Shown here in pieces: positions 42,262-53,299 of a stretch of 64,000 nt of DNA. The position numbers and the translations under genes were made by a program. The notes below the pieces were generated by a model. The model had not been told where the DNA came from and did not search any database. It saw nothing but the letters and a program-made list of their open reading frames with translations. Numbering within the stretch: the stretch's first letter is position 1; the number at the start of each line of letters is the position of its first letter. Origin of the DNA: Azospirillum sp. 51_20 (lineage in GTDB: Bacteria > Pseudomonadota > Alphaproteobacteria > RF32 > CAG-239). The stretch is taken from assembly GCA_001917175.1 (NCBI GenBank), contig MNTV01000020.1:136635-200634 (forward strand), read 5' to 3'.

Positions 42262-43785
42262 TCATTCTTCAATCATCGGGAACAACGGGTCGCCGACTTT
42301 GATTTCCGTTCCTTCCGGCAGCGCAAAAGGTTTGAAATCGGCTTTAAAACTTTCCGGCTCAACCCCGAGAGAAGCTTCGATTTTACGTGCGGTGGCAGGC
42401 GTCAGCGGATACATGGCCAGCCCGATCAGACGCAGACATTCGAGAGTGGTATAAACCACCGCCTCGAAACGGGCGCGTTCGGCCGGATTTTTGGCCAGCA
42501 CCCACGGCGTGTTGGCAGCAAAATAAGCATTGACCGCATCCCCTGCTTTAACGATGCTCTCGGCCAGCTCGCTGACAGTTTCAAGCGACATTTCCTGACC
42601 GAAAATACGCTCGAAGCGGCCGGCAATATCGTTGACCAGCGCTTTGTCCTCTTCGTTCAGAGCGGCCGGCGAAGGCACTTTGCCTTCAAGGCTTTTCTGC
42701 ACCATCTTCAACACCCGCATCTGCAAATTGCCGATATTGTTGGCCAGCATTTTATACCCCTGTTTCAACATCGCCACGCTGATCTGGGAGTCTCCGCCGA
42801 GAGTCATGTTGTTGATCAGATAGAAACGCAGTGCGTCAACGCCGAGCAGCCTGACCACTTCCGCCGGATCAACCACGTTGCCGAGAGACTTTGACATCTT
42901 GACCCCGCCTTCACCGATCCAGTAGCCGTGGATAAAATAGTGCTCAACCGGCACAACGCCCAGCGCATGCAGCATAATCGGCCAGTAAATGCAGTGGGGT
43001 TTGAGAATGTCCTTGGCGATCAGATGGTGGGAATGAGCCCAGACCGTTTCAAAATCCGGATTGTGTCCGTAGTTTAAAGTGGAAATGTAATTGACCAGCG
43101 CGTCAAACCAGATGTAAGTAACATAGTCATGGTCAAACGGCAGTTCGACACCCAGCCATACCCGTGATTTCGGACGCGAAATGCAAAGATCCTCAAGCGG
43201 CTCTTTCAGCATGCCCAAAACTTCGTTGGCATATTTGGCCGGCTGTATCCAGTCCGGATGGCTTTTAATATAATCGATCAGCCATTGACGATAAGGCTCC
43301 AGACGGAAGAAATAGTTTTCCTCGCTGATCGCCTTCGGCGCCGCTTTGTGATCGGGACAGCAGCCGTTCTCGTCAAGGTCGCTTTTCTTTTTGAACTGTT
43401 CGCAGCCCTCGCAGTAAAGCCCTTCGTACGACTTTTTGACAATCAGCCCCTTGTCATAAATGTTTTGCAGAATCTCTTGTACGATTTTCTTGTGTTCGGG
43501 GCGCGAAGTGCGGACGAAATAGTCAAAGTCAATGCCGAGCTCGACGAACAGATTGCGGAAATTGTCACTCTGCCGGGTCAGAAACTCGTCGGCCGCAAGG
43601 CCGCTTGCCTCAATGCTGTGCTGGTTCTTCTGCCCGTGTTCGTCGGTGCCGGTGGTATAATACACGCCGTTGCCCCGCATCTGTTCAAACTTCTTCATCA
43701 CGTCGCCCAGAATGGACGTATAGGCATGCCCGATATGCGGCAGCCCGTTCAGATAATAAATCGGGGTGGTAATATATTTTTGCAT
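42262..43785 (-). CDS. metG: methionyl-tRNA synthetase
   Basis: 507 aa from the ATG at 43785 (GGAG 9 nt upstream; a TTG five codons earlier is the alternative). Class I synthetase: HIGH-type PHIGHAY (16-22), KMSKS (about 294-298) and a Cys-rich knuckle (YCEGCEQF ... CCPDHK, about 120-145). It lacks the C-terminal tRNA-binding extension of E. coli MetRS. Charges tRNA(Met) and initiator tRNA. Own promoter, divergent from rimP. Confidence 0.97.
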   Translation of the reverse strand: MQKYITTPIYYLNGLPHIGHAYTSILGDVMKKFEQMRGNGVYYTTGTDEHGQKNQHSIEASGLAADEFLTRQSDNFRNLFVELGIDFDYFVRTSRPEHKKIVQEILQNIYDKGLIVKKSYEGLYCEGCEQFKKKSDLDENGCCPDHKAAPKAISEENYFFRLEPYRQWLIDYIKSHPDWIQPAKYANEVLGMLKEPLEDLCISRPKSRVWLGVELPFDHDYVTYIWFDALVNYISTLNYGHNPDFETVWAHSHHLIAKDILKPHCIYWPIMLHALGVVPVEHYFIHGYWIGEGGVKMSKSLGNVVDPAEVVRLLGVDALRFYLINNMTLGGDSQISVAMLKQGYKMLANNIGNLQMRVLKMVQKSLEGKVPSPAALNEEDKALVNDIAGRFERIFGQEMSLETVSELAESIVKAGDAVNAYFAANTPWVLAKNPAERARFEAVVYTTLECLRLIGLAMYPLTPATARKIEASLGVEPESFKADFKPFALPEGTEIKVGDPLFPMIEE

Positions 43786-43824
43786 CGACGCTTTCTCCAA
43801 GTTAAATCAAAACCTGCCCGGCAG

Positions 43825-43851
43825 AGTATAACAACTCGCCGCTAAAATCAA
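43825..43851 (-). promoter_or_regulatory. candidate promoter of metG
   Basis: TTGATT (43846-43851), 15-nt spacer, TATACT (43825-43830) on the minus strand; short spacer, moderate confidence. Confidence 0.42.
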
Positions 43852-43936
43852 CGCCTTTTTAAGCCCTTATCGACAACCTTCGGCAGCATCTCCGGGCGCC
43901 GGAAACGCGTTTTTCCGCAACAACGGCAAAAAAATG

Positions 43937-43965
43937 CTTTATTTTTTCAAAAATTATGTTATATA
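43937..43965 (+). promoter_or_regulatory. candidate promoter of the rimP-nusA operon
   Basis: Extended -10 TG-T-TATATA (43957-43965) with a poor -35 (CTTTAT, 43937-43942) at 17 nt. Transcription would start near 43972, just before the hairpin at 43997. Confidence 0.45.
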
Positions 43966-43996
43966 AAGGGTATTCTTTCATAAAAGTTAATTGAAA

Positions 43997-44021
43997 GTGG
44001 GGCCGAAAGCCCCGCTTTTTT
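43997..44021 (+). terminator. terminator-like hairpin in the rimP leader (possible attenuator)
   Basis: GTGGGGC / GCCCCGC stem (43997-44003 and 44009-44015), CGAAA loop and six T, ending only 10 nt before the rimP RBS. It lies between the putative promoter and the operon, so transcripts must read through it. Confidence 0.8.
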
Positions 44022-44040
44022 GTTAATAAAAGGAGTCTGA

Positions 44041-44556
44041 ATGCAAAAGAAACACCCGCTGCAGGAAATGCTGGAACCGCTTATCGACGAGATGGGCTTT
44101 GATCTGGTGCGCGTCATCACCATCGGCAACGTCAACCCCACTTTGCAGATCATGATCGAACGCAAAGACAGAGAAAACATCGTCGTCGACGACTGCGCCG
44201 CCGTCAGCCGCGCCGTTTCCGCCCTGCTGGACGAAAAAGATCCGATCGCCGGCCGCTACACTCTGGAAGTCAGCTCGCCGGGACTTGACCGCCCGCTGAC
44301 CGCGCTTGAAAACTTTGTCCGATTCGCCGGATTTGAGGCCAAGATAGAAACCGACGTCGAAATCGAAAAACGCAAACGTTTCAAAGGCCGCATTGTCCGG
44401 GTAGACGAAAACGACAACATCGTTTTTGCCATGGACGGGGAAGAATATTTCATTCCCTACGAGGCCGTTTTCAAAGCCAAGCTGCTTCTGACCGACGAAC
44501 TGCTGGCCGCCGCCGCAGCCGAAGCCGGCGAAGAAGAAACCGAAATCGAAGAATAA
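44041..44556 (+). CDS. rimP: ribosome maturation factor RimP
   Basis: 171 aa: N-terminal alpha/beta domain (MGFDLVRVITIGN), CAAVSRAVSALLDEKDPIAGRYTLEVSSPGLDRPL signature region, and a C-terminal Sm-like beta barrel. Needed for 30S maturation. First gene of the operon, AAAAGGAG RBS; 31 nt before nusA. The acidic tail EEETEIEE is slightly extended. Confidence 0.96.
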   Translation: MQKKHPLQEMLEPLIDEMGFDLVRVITIGNVNPTLQIMIERKDRENIVVDDCAAVSRAVSALLDEKDPIAGRYTLEVSSPGLDRPLTALENFVRFAGFEAKIETDVEIEKRKRFKGRIVRVDENDNIVFAMDGEEYFIPYEAVFKAKLLLTDELLAAAAAEAGEEETEIEE

Positions 44557-44587
44557 ACCTAACTGCAATATTTTAACGAGGGAAAAA

Positions 44588-46123
44588 ATGCCAAACATCG
44601 AAAATATGCCGAGACCCGAAATCATTCTGGTTGCCGACACCGTCGCCCGCGAAAAAAACATCGACAAGGAAGACGTTTTCGTCGCCATGGAAGTCGCCAT
44701 TCAGAAAGCCGCCCGTTCCCGCTACGGCTTTGAACACGACATCCGCGCGCAAATCGACCGCAAAACCGGCGCCATTACGCTGGAACGCTACCGCGAAGTG
44801 GTCGACGAGGTGGAAAACGAAGTGACCCAGCTGACGGTCGAAGACGCTCAGGCATATAAAAAAGGCGCCGTTGCCGGCGATTTCATCATCGATACCCTGC
44901 CGCCGATCGACTTCGGCCGGGTTGCCGCCCAAACCGCCAAACAGGTGATCGTGCAGAAAGTGCGCGACGCCGAACGCAACCGCCAGTATGAAGAATACAA
45001 GGAAAAAATGGGCACCATCGTTAACGGTACCGTCAAACGGATCGAGTTCGGCAACGTCGTACTCGACATCGGCAAAACCGAAGCCGTGCTGCGCCGCGAC
45101 GAAATCATTCCGCGGGAAAAATTCAAAAACGGCGACCGTGTCCGCGCTTACGTACTCGACGTCCGCCGCGAAGCCAAAGGCCCGCAGATTTTCCTTTCCC
45201 GCACCTGTCCCGAATTTCTGGCCGCCCTGTTCACTCAGGAAGTGCCGGAAATTTATGACGGCATCGTCAAGATCATGGGCGTTGCCCGCGATCCCGGCTC
45301 CAAAGCCAAACTGGCGGTAAGGGCGGAAGACGTCACCATCGATCCGGTCGGCGCCTGTGTCGGCCTGCGCGGCATCCGCGTTCAGGCGGTGGTTACCGAA
45401 CTGCAGGGCGAAAAAATCGACATTATTCCCTATTCCGAAGACCGTGCCCAGTATATGGTCAGCGCACTTGCGCCGGCAGAAGTCAGCAAAGTGGTCATCG
45501 ACGAGGAAAACAACCGCATCGAAGCGGTGGTTCCCAAGGAACAGTTTTCGATCGCCATCGGCCGCCGCGGACAAAACGTCAAACTGGCTTCCCAGCTTTT
45601 GAACTGCGACATCGACGTTCTGACCGAAGAACAGGAAGCCGAACGCCGCTCCAACGAAAACAAAGTCCGTTCCCAGCGCTTTATGGAAGCTCTTGACGTT
45701 GACGAAATGATCGCCCATCTGCTGATTGCCGAAGGTTTCTCCACGGTTGACGAAGTGGCCCTGGTACCGCTGCACGAACTGGCCGAAATCGAAGGCTTTG
45801 ACGAAGACATCGCCACCGAGCTGCAGGACCGCGCCAAAGAGTTCGTAGCCAAACGCGACGCCGAATTTGCCGAAAAGAGCAAAACCCTCGGCATCGACGA
45901 CACCTTAAAAACGGTAACCGGGCTTGACCAGGAAATGATCCTGACCCTGGCCGAAAAAGGCGTCAAAACCTTAGACGATCTGGCCGACCTGGCAGCCGAC
46001 GAACTGATCGAAATGCTCGGCGAAAACACGCTGTCGCAGACGGAGGCCAACAAGGTCATCATGGCCGCCCGCGAACACTGGTTTGAAAACGAAGGACAAG
46101 AAGGCGGGGATGAAAGAAAATAA
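44588..46123 (+). CDS. nusA: transcription termination/antitermination protein NusA
   Basis: 511 aa: N-terminal RNAP-binding domain (about 1-135), S1 domain (about 137-205), two KH domains (about 235-375, VPKEQFSIAIGRRGQNVKLA), and two C-terminal helix-hairpin repeats (about 375-500) as in proteobacteria. It modulates pausing, hairpin termination and antitermination. The leader hairpin at 43997 would be a natural target for NusA feedback. Its end overlaps the next gene by 14 nt. Confidence 0.97.
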   Translation: MPNIENMPRPEIILVADTVAREKNIDKEDVFVAMEVAIQKAARSRYGFEHDIRAQIDRKTGAITLERYREVVDEVENEVTQLTVEDAQAYKKGAVAGDFIIDTLPPIDFGRVAAQTAKQVIVQKVRDAERNRQYEEYKEKMGTIVNGTVKRIEFGNVVLDIGKTEAVLRRDEIIPREKFKNGDRVRAYVLDVRREAKGPQIFLSRTCPEFLAALFTQEVPEIYDGIVKIMGVARDPGSKAKLAVRAEDVTIDPVGACVGLRGIRVQAVVTELQGEKIDIIPYSEDRAQYMVSALAPAEVSKVVIDEENNRIEAVVPKEQFSIAIGRRGQNVKLASQLLNCDIDVLTEEQEAERRSNENKVRSQRFMEALDVDEMIAHLLIAEGFSTVDEVALVPLHELAEIEGFDEDIATELQDRAKEFVAKRDAEFAEKSKTLGIDDTLKTVTGLDQEMILTLAEKGVKTLDDLADLAADELIEMLGENTLSQTEANKVIMAAREHWFENEGQEGGDERK

Positions 46124-46676
46124 TTCAAACCGCACCTGTCTGGTCACGGGGGAGGAAAAAAACAAGGAAGAACTCCTGCGTTTTACCCTCACCCCCGACC
46201 GTCAGGTCATACCCGATTTTAAGAAAAAGCTGCCGGGAAAAGGTTTTTACATTACCAATTCCCGCGCGGTTTTGGCACAGGCCGTAAGCAAAAACGTCTT
46301 CAAAAAATTCGGCAAAAATACCAAAGTTGACCCGAATTTGGGGGAAACGGTCGAAAATATCTTGAAAAATCGGGCACTTGACGCTATAAATCTGGCCAAG
46401 AAGGCCGGCGCGCTGATTACCGGATTTGAAAAAGTCCGGGAAAATCTGCAAAAAGGCCGGGTCGCTTTTATCATCGAAGCGGCCGACGCCGGCAGCGACG
46501 GCAATGCAAAAATCAGAGCCGCCGCCGGGAATACGGAAATTTTGACATTGTTTGAAGTTGAGGAGTTGGACAAGGCATTAAACAGAACAAACACGGTACA
46601 CGCCGCCGTGCTGAAAGGCGGGATGGCGGAAATGGTCCGCAGCCAGTTGCGAAAATGGCAGAATTTCAATTCCTAA
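46110..46676 (+). CDS. ylxR: YlxR (DUF448) protein fused to an L7Ae-like RNA-binding domain
   Basis: 188 aa from the ATG at 46110 (GGCGGGG upstream, inside nusA). N-terminal YlxR domain with RTCLVTGEEKNKEELLRF; YlxR/RnpM binds RNase P RNA in Firmicutes. The C-terminal half (about 85-170, NLAKKAGALITGFEKVRENL) is an L7Ae/L30e-like fold. This two-domain version between nusA and infB is typical of alphaproteobacteria. Probable RNA-binding helper of RNA processing; function inferred. Confidence 0.88.
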   Translation: MKENNSNRTCLVTGEEKNKEELLRFTLTPDRQVIPDFKKKLPGKGFYITNSRAVLAQAVSKNVFKKFGKNTKVDPNLGETVENILKNRALDAINLAKKAGALITGFEKVRENLQKGRVAFIIEAADAGSDGNAKIRAAAGNTEILTLFEVEELDKALNRTNTVHAAVLKGGMAEMVRSQLRKWQNFNS

Positions 46677-46699
46677 AAAAATGATAAGATGGAGAAAAT

Positions 46700-49195
46700 T
46701 TGAGTATGACAGAAGATAATGCAAAATCGAAGTTAACATTATCGGGGAAAAAGACACTCACCCTCAAGAACCTGAGCGACGCCAGACCCGCCGGCGACGG
46801 CAAAAAAGTGGTGCAGGTCGAAGTGCGCAAAAAACGGGTAATCAACCCGGCGGCACCCGCGGGCAAAGAAGTCAAAATCGACGAGGCCACCGCCGCCAAG
46901 CTGAAGCTGATCGCCGAAGCCAAGGAACACGAAGCGCGCCGCCAGCAGGAAGAAGAGGAAAAGGCTGCTCTGCGGCAGAAGCAGAAAGAGGAAGAAGCCC
47001 GCTTAAAAGAGCTGGAAGAACAAAAACGCCGCGAGGAAGAAGAGCGCCTGGAAAAAGAAAAGGCGGAAAAGGCGCGTCAGGCAGCGGAAAAAGAAAAAGG
47101 CCGGACGGAAAAGGCGGAAGACGAACGCGACTTCAAGAACAAGGAAAAGGAACGCCGGGATTTTGACTTTGACGACGAGGACGACGAAGACGACCGCGCC
47201 AAGAAAGCCCGTCCGACAACGGAAAAAGGCAAAAGCAAAGAAGAAGTCTTTGAACAGGAACGCAAAAAAATCACCAAACGCAGCTTTGAACCGCAGCGCC
47301 GCAACCCGAAAGTGAACATCCACACCTTCGGCGGCAGCGACGATGACGACGACGATTACGGCTATGCCGCGCCCCGCCGCCGTTTCAAGAAAAAGCAGCC
47401 GAAACCGGCGCCGGTCGTTCAGCCGCAGGAAAAGATCATCAAGGAAGTGATCATTCCCGAAGTCATCACCGTACAGGAACTGGCCAACCGGATGGCGGAA
47501 AAAGGCGCCGAGGTCATCAAAAAACTGATGTCCCTCGGGGTGATGGCCACCATCAACCAGCCGATTGACGCCGACACCGCGCAGATCATCGTCGAAGAAA
47601 TGGGTCACAAATGGAAACGGGTGGCCGACAGCGACGTCGAAATGGTCTTAAACGAAGAACAGAGCAAGCCCGAAAACATGCTGCCCCGCGCGCCGGTGGT
47701 TACCGTCATGGGACACGTCGACCACGGCAAGACCTCGCTTTTGGACGCCCTGCGCGAAACCAACGTCGCCGCCAAGGAAGCCGGCGGCATCACCCAGCAT
47801 ATCGGCGCTTACCAGATTACGCTCGGCGACGGGCAGAAGATCACCTTCATTGATACCCCGGGACACGAAGCGTTTTCCGAAATGCGCGCCCGCGGCGCCA
47901 AGGTAACCGACATCGTGGTGCTGGTAGTGGCCGCCAACGACGGCATCATGCCGCAGACGGTGGAAGCCATCCGCCACGCCCAGGCGGCGGAAGTACCGAT
48001 CGTGGTCGCCATCAACAAAATCGACCTGCCCGGCGCCGATCCGCTGAAAGTCAAGACCGCGCTTTTACAACACGGCATCGCGGTTGAGGAAATGGGCGGC
48101 GAAAGCCTGTGCGCCGAAGTTTCCGCCAAAAAGCGGATCAACATCGACAAACTGGTGGAAGCGATCCTGCTGCAGGCGGAAATTCTTGACCTCAAAGCCG
48201 ATCCGACCTGCAAGGCCAGCGGTACCGTCATCGAGGCCAAAATGGAAAAAGGCCGCGGTTCGGTTGCCACTCTGCTGGTACAGAAAGGCACCCTGAAAGT
48301 CGGCGATATCATCATTGCCGGCAAGGAATGGGGACACGTCCGCGCCATGTTCAACGAACACGGACACAAGATTTTCGAAGCCGGACCGGCCACTCCGGTC
48401 GAAGTCATCGGTTTGCAGGGCACCCCTGCCGCCGGCGACAACTTCAACATGGTGGAAAGCGAATCCCAGGCCAAGGAAATCACCAACTACCGCATTCAGA
48501 AAGAACGCGACGCCAAGTTGGTCAAGAGCGCCAAATCGGCGATGGAACAGATGCTCGACAAGATTAAATCGGGCGAATCCAAACACCTGCCGGTCATCAT
48601 CAAGGCCGACGTTCAGGGTTCGGTCGAAGCCATCGAAGGCACGTTGAACAAACTGTCGAACAACGAAGTCAGCGTCCAGATCCTGCACTCGGCGGTCGGC
48701 CCGATTTCGGAATCCGACATCACGCTGGCCAAAGCCTCCAACGCGCTGATCATCGGCTTTAACGTCCGCGCGATTCCGCAGGCTCGCGATATGGCCCGCC
48801 GCGACGGGGTTGACATCCGTTATTATTCGATTATCTACGACGTGGCCGACGACGTTAAGAAAGGTCTGGAAGGCCTGCTTTCGCCCGAACTGCGCGAGAA
48901 GCTTCTCGGCTATGCGGAAATCCGCAACGTCTTCAACATCACCGGCGTCGGCAGGGTGGCCGGCTGCATGGTCACCGAAGGCATGGTCAAACGCGGCGCC
49001 AAAGTCCGCCTGCTGCGCGACAACGTGGTTATCCACGACGGCAGCCTCGGCCAGCTGAAGCGCTTTAAGGACGACGTCAAGGAAGTCAAGGAAGGCTACG
49101 AATGCGGCATGAGTTTTGAAAACTACAACGACATTCAGGTCGGCGACTTCATCGAATGTTACGAAATCGAAACCATCGCCGCCAAACTGGCGTAG
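46700..49195 (+). CDS. infB: translation initiation factor IF-2
   Basis: About 831 aa. Long highly charged N-terminal region (about 60-230, Glu/Lys/Arg coiled coil and Asp-rich stretch), a conserved IF2N-like segment (VITVQELANRMAEKGAEVIK), the G domain with GHVDHGKT (about 337-344), DTPGHE and NKID, then domains II-IV. It places initiator tRNA on the ribosome. The TTG at 46700 has GGAG 5 nt upstream; the ATG at 46706 (11 nt) is the alternative start. Confidence 0.97.
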   Translation: MSMTEDNAKSKLTLSGKKTLTLKNLSDARPAGDGKKVVQVEVRKKRVINPAAPAGKEVKIDEATAAKLKLIAEAKEHEARRQQEEEEKAALRQKQKEEEARLKELEEQKRREEEERLEKEKAEKARQAAEKEKGRTEKAEDERDFKNKEKERRDFDFDDEDDEDDRAKKARPTTEKGKSKEEVFEQERKKITKRSFEPQRRNPKVNIHTFGGSDDDDDDYGYAAPRRRFKKKQPKPAPVVQPQEKIIKEVIIPEVITVQELANRMAEKGAEVIKKLMSLGVMATINQPIDADTAQIIVEEMGHKWKRVADSDVEMVLNEEQSKPENMLPRAPVVTVMGHVDHGKTSLLDALRETNVAAKEAGGITQHIGAYQITLGDGQKITFIDTPGHEAFSEMRARGAKVTDIVVLVVAANDGIMPQTVEAIRHAQAAEVPIVVAINKIDLPGADPLKVKTALLQHGIAVEEMGGESLCAEVSAKKRINIDKLVEAILLQAEILDLKADPTCKASGTVIEAKMEKGRGSVATLLVQKGTLKVGDIIIAGKEWGHVRAMFNEHGHKIFEAGPATPVEVIGLQGTPAAGDNFNMVESESQAKEITNYRIQKERDAKLVKSAKSAMEQMLDKIKSGESKHLPVIIKADVQGSVEAIEGTLNKLSNNEVSVQILHSAVGPISESDITLAKASNALIIGFNVRAIPQARDMARRDGVDIRYYSIIYDVADDVKKGLEGLLSPELREKLLGYAEIRNVFNITGVGRVAGCMVTEGMVKRGAKVRLLRDNVVIHDGSLGQLKRFKDDVKEVKEGYECGMSFENYNDIQVGDFIECYEIETIAAKLA

Positions 49196-49211
49196 GAAAT
49201 TAACTTCGGAG

Positions 49212-49252
49212 CAGACCGGAAATCCGGCGCCGCCGGACTTTCGGTCTGTTGC
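49212..49252 (+). other. strong stem-loop between infB and rbfA
   Basis: Outer arms CAGACCG / CGGTCTG with an inner TCCGGCG-CC-GCCGGA hairpin and no T-run. It may protect the upstream mRNA end or guide processing. Confidence 0.65.
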
Positions 49253-49275
49253 GTATAAAAAAAGAGGAACAACAA

Positions 49276-49656
49276 ATGGCAATCAAAGAACAATCCCAGC
49301 GGCAGCTTCGCGTCGGCCAGGAAATCAAACGGATCATCGCGGCAGAAATCAACCAGGGCCGGGTTCGCAACCTGGAAGGGATCAGCACTCTGGTCACCGT
49401 TATGGAAGCCCAGGTATCCCCCGACTTAAAATATGCCGACGTCTATTTCATCACTTCCAACCCGGAAACCGACAAGGAAGTTCTCGAGGGGCTGCAGCTG
49501 GCGGCTAACCACTTCCGCAAAATCATCGGAACCAAAACGGCGCTGCGCTTTGTTCCGGAAATCCGTTTCAAGATCGACGACAGCTTTGCCGAAGCCGACA
49601 AAATCGAAAAACTGCTTCACGATCCGAAAGTTACCCGGGATTTGAGCGAAAACTGA
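49276..49656 (+). CDS. rbfA: ribosome-binding factor A
   Basis: 126 aa from the ATG at 49276 (GAGGAA upstream). Single KH-fold protein for 30S maturation; QLRVGQEIKRIIAAEI and RFVPEIRFKIDDSFAEADKIEKLL are diagnostic. A terminator-like hairpin follows before truB. Confidence 0.96.
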   Translation: MAIKEQSQRQLRVGQEIKRIIAAEINQGRVRNLEGISTLVTVMEAQVSPDLKYADVYFITSNPETDKEVLEGLQLAANHFRKIIGTKTALRFVPEIRFKIDDSFAEADKIEKLLHDPKVTRDLSEN

Positions 49657-49661
49657 TCCGT

Positions 49662-49688
49662 TTCCCGGCAAAGTCCGGGATTTTTTTC
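49662..49688 (+). terminator. intrinsic terminator or attenuator between rbfA and truB
   Basis: TCCCGG-CAAAGT-CCGGGA stem and seven T, inside an otherwise colinear operon; probably partial, reducing expression of truB-rpsO. Confidence 0.75.
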
Positions 49689-49734
49689 ACGTTCTGCGGA
49701 AAACTTTCCGCCGGCAGCCAAGGAGAAACATCCG

Positions 49735-50664
49735 ATGAAACACCGCAAAGGAGACCCCGTCAACGGCTGGCTTGTTATCGATAAGCCGGAAGGCATGGGC
49801 TCGACCGAAGTCGTCAACCTTACCCGCCGGCTGCTCAACGCGCAGAAAAACGGCCATACCGGCACGCTGGACCCTTTTGCCAGCGGTATTTTGCCGATCG
49901 CGTTCGGAGAAACCACCAAGCTGATAGATTTTCTCGGCGACGAAACCAAAGAGTACGAATTCACCGTTCAATGGGGTACGGAAACCGACAGCGCCGACAG
50001 CGACGGCAGCATAACCGCCGACAACGGAAGAATTCCGGCAGATGAGGAAATTCTGGCCGTATTGCCGCAGTTTTGCGGCGAGATCACACAGACGCCGCCG
50101 GCCTTTTGCGCCGTTAAAATCAACGGCCGCCGCGCCTACGAGCTGGCCCGCAAAGGCGAAGAAGTAAACATTCCCGAGCGTCAGATTACCGTTTACGAAC
50201 TGGAATTTACGGGCAGCCTGCCCGGCGGCCGCAGCAGCTTCAAAGTCCGCTGTTCCAAAGGCACTTACGTGCGCAGCCTCGGCCGCGACATCGCCCGCCG
50301 GCTGGGCACTTTCGGCCACCTCTGCCGCCTGCGCCGAACCCGTTCGGGAATTTTTGACGAGTCGGCAAAAATTTTGCTGGAAACTTTGCAAAATGTAGTG
50401 TATGTTGACGAGCGTAAACGATTTTTGCTTCCGTCAGAAACCTCTCTGCGCGACATCGCGGTCATGGCTGTTTCGGAAGCGGAAGCCGCCAAACTCCTTC
50501 ACGGACAGGCTTTGTCACCCAAATCGCGGGAACATTCGTTTTCCGTCGGGCAGACGGTTGCCGCCGTTTGCGAAGGCCGGCTGGCGGCGATGCTGCGGAT
50601 CGAAGAAACCAGGTTTTCGCCGGTTCGCGTATTTAATTTTAACCAGGAAAAAAAGGAAAAATAA
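49735..50664 (+). CDS. truB: tRNA pseudouridine-55 synthase
   Basis: 309 aa. Makes pseudouridine 55 in the T-loop of tRNAs. Catalytic Asp45 in GHTGTLDPFASG; CSKGTYVRSLGRDI in the binding cleft; C-terminal PUA-like domain (about 245-305). RBS AAGGAG before the ATG. rpsO starts 2 nt after its stop. Confidence 0.97.
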   Translation: MKHRKGDPVNGWLVIDKPEGMGSTEVVNLTRRLLNAQKNGHTGTLDPFASGILPIAFGETTKLIDFLGDETKEYEFTVQWGTETDSADSDGSITADNGRIPADEEILAVLPQFCGEITQTPPAFCAVKINGRRAYELARKGEEVNIPERQITVYELEFTGSLPGGRSSFKVRCSKGTYVRSLGRDIARRLGTFGHLCRLRRTRSGIFDESAKILLETLQNVVYVDERKRFLLPSETSLRDIAVMAVSEAEAAKLLHGQALSPKSREHSFSVGQTVAAVCEGRLAAMLRIEETRFSPVRVFNFNQEKKEK

Positions 50665-50666
50665 AG

Positions 50667-50936
50667 ATGTCGATTACCAAAGAAGTTAAGAACGAATTGG
50701 CCAAAACTTACGGCCTGGCCGAAGGCGACACCGGTTCGCCGGAAGTTCAGATCGCGATCTGGACGACCCGCATCAACAACCTGATCGAGCACTTCAACGT
50801 TCACCGCAAAGACCTGCACTCCCGTCTGGGTCTGATGAAGATGGTCAGCAAACGCCGCCACCTTCTCGACTACCTGAAGAAAAAAGACGAAAAGAGATAT
50901 CAGGAAATCATTAAAAAGCTTAACATTCGTCGTTAA
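50667..50936 (+). CDS. rpsO: 30S ribosomal protein S15
   Basis: 89 aa, E. coli length. TGSPEVQIAIWTTRINNL, HSRLGLMKMVSKRRHLLDYL. Primary 16S rRNA binder bridging to the 50S. A strong terminator hairpin follows at 50946, as in E. coli rpsO-pnp. Confidence 0.98.
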   Translation: MSITKEVKNELAKTYGLAEGDTGSPEVQIAIWTTRINNLIEHFNVHRKDLHSRLGLMKMVSKRRHLLDYLKKKDEKRYQEIIKKLNIRR

Positions 50937-50945
50937 GGTTTTGCA

Positions 50946-50984
50946 AGTATTGCGGAACATCAAACGGGTTCCGCAATACTTTTA
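50946..50984 (+). terminator. intrinsic terminator after rpsO
   Basis: Perfect 13-bp stem AGTATTGCGGAAC / GTTCCGCAATACT with a 9-nt loop and a short T-run. Confidence 0.88.
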
Positions 50985-50991
50985 TCAAAAT

Positions 50992-51011
50992 CCTGTCCTC
51001 ATCCGGACAGG
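50992..51011 (+). promoter_or_regulatory. pnp leader hairpin
   Basis: Perfect CCTGTCC / GGACAGG stem with a 6-nt loop, 42 nt before pnp and just after the rpsO terminator. In E. coli the pnp leader folds into a stem cut by RNase III for PNPase autoregulation; this smaller stem could have a similar role (inference). Confidence 0.55.
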
Positions 51012-51052
51012 TGATGTTTAAAGATGTAAGATGAAAAGAAAGGTAAGACAAT

Positions 51053-53179
<2,127 letters not shown>

Positions 53180-53198
53180 TCATCCGCACGGATACCTC

Positions 53199-53232
53199 AA
53201 AAAAAGCCGTCTGAACTTCAGACGGCTTTTTT
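53199..53232 (+). terminator. intrinsic terminator of pnp
   Basis: GCCGTCTGA / TCAGACGGC stem with A- and T-runs on the two sides, so it could also act on the minus-strand cluster. Confidence 0.92.
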
Positions 53233-53299
53233 AGTACCCATACTATATGACTCAATTTATTTTTATCTCGCAAACAATACCGGCAGATAAAACGACCAT

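Noticed and set aside
43860..44040. tRNA or small RNA gene between metG and rimP
   Set aside because: No cloverleaf could be drawn; the only structure is the terminator-like hairpin, better explained as an attenuator.
48065..49282. 405-codon minus-strand frame opposite infB, and similar frames opposite nusA and pnp
   Set aside because: The coding strand is certain from domain motifs; the antisense frames are rich in Phe, Asp and His as expected for shadows.
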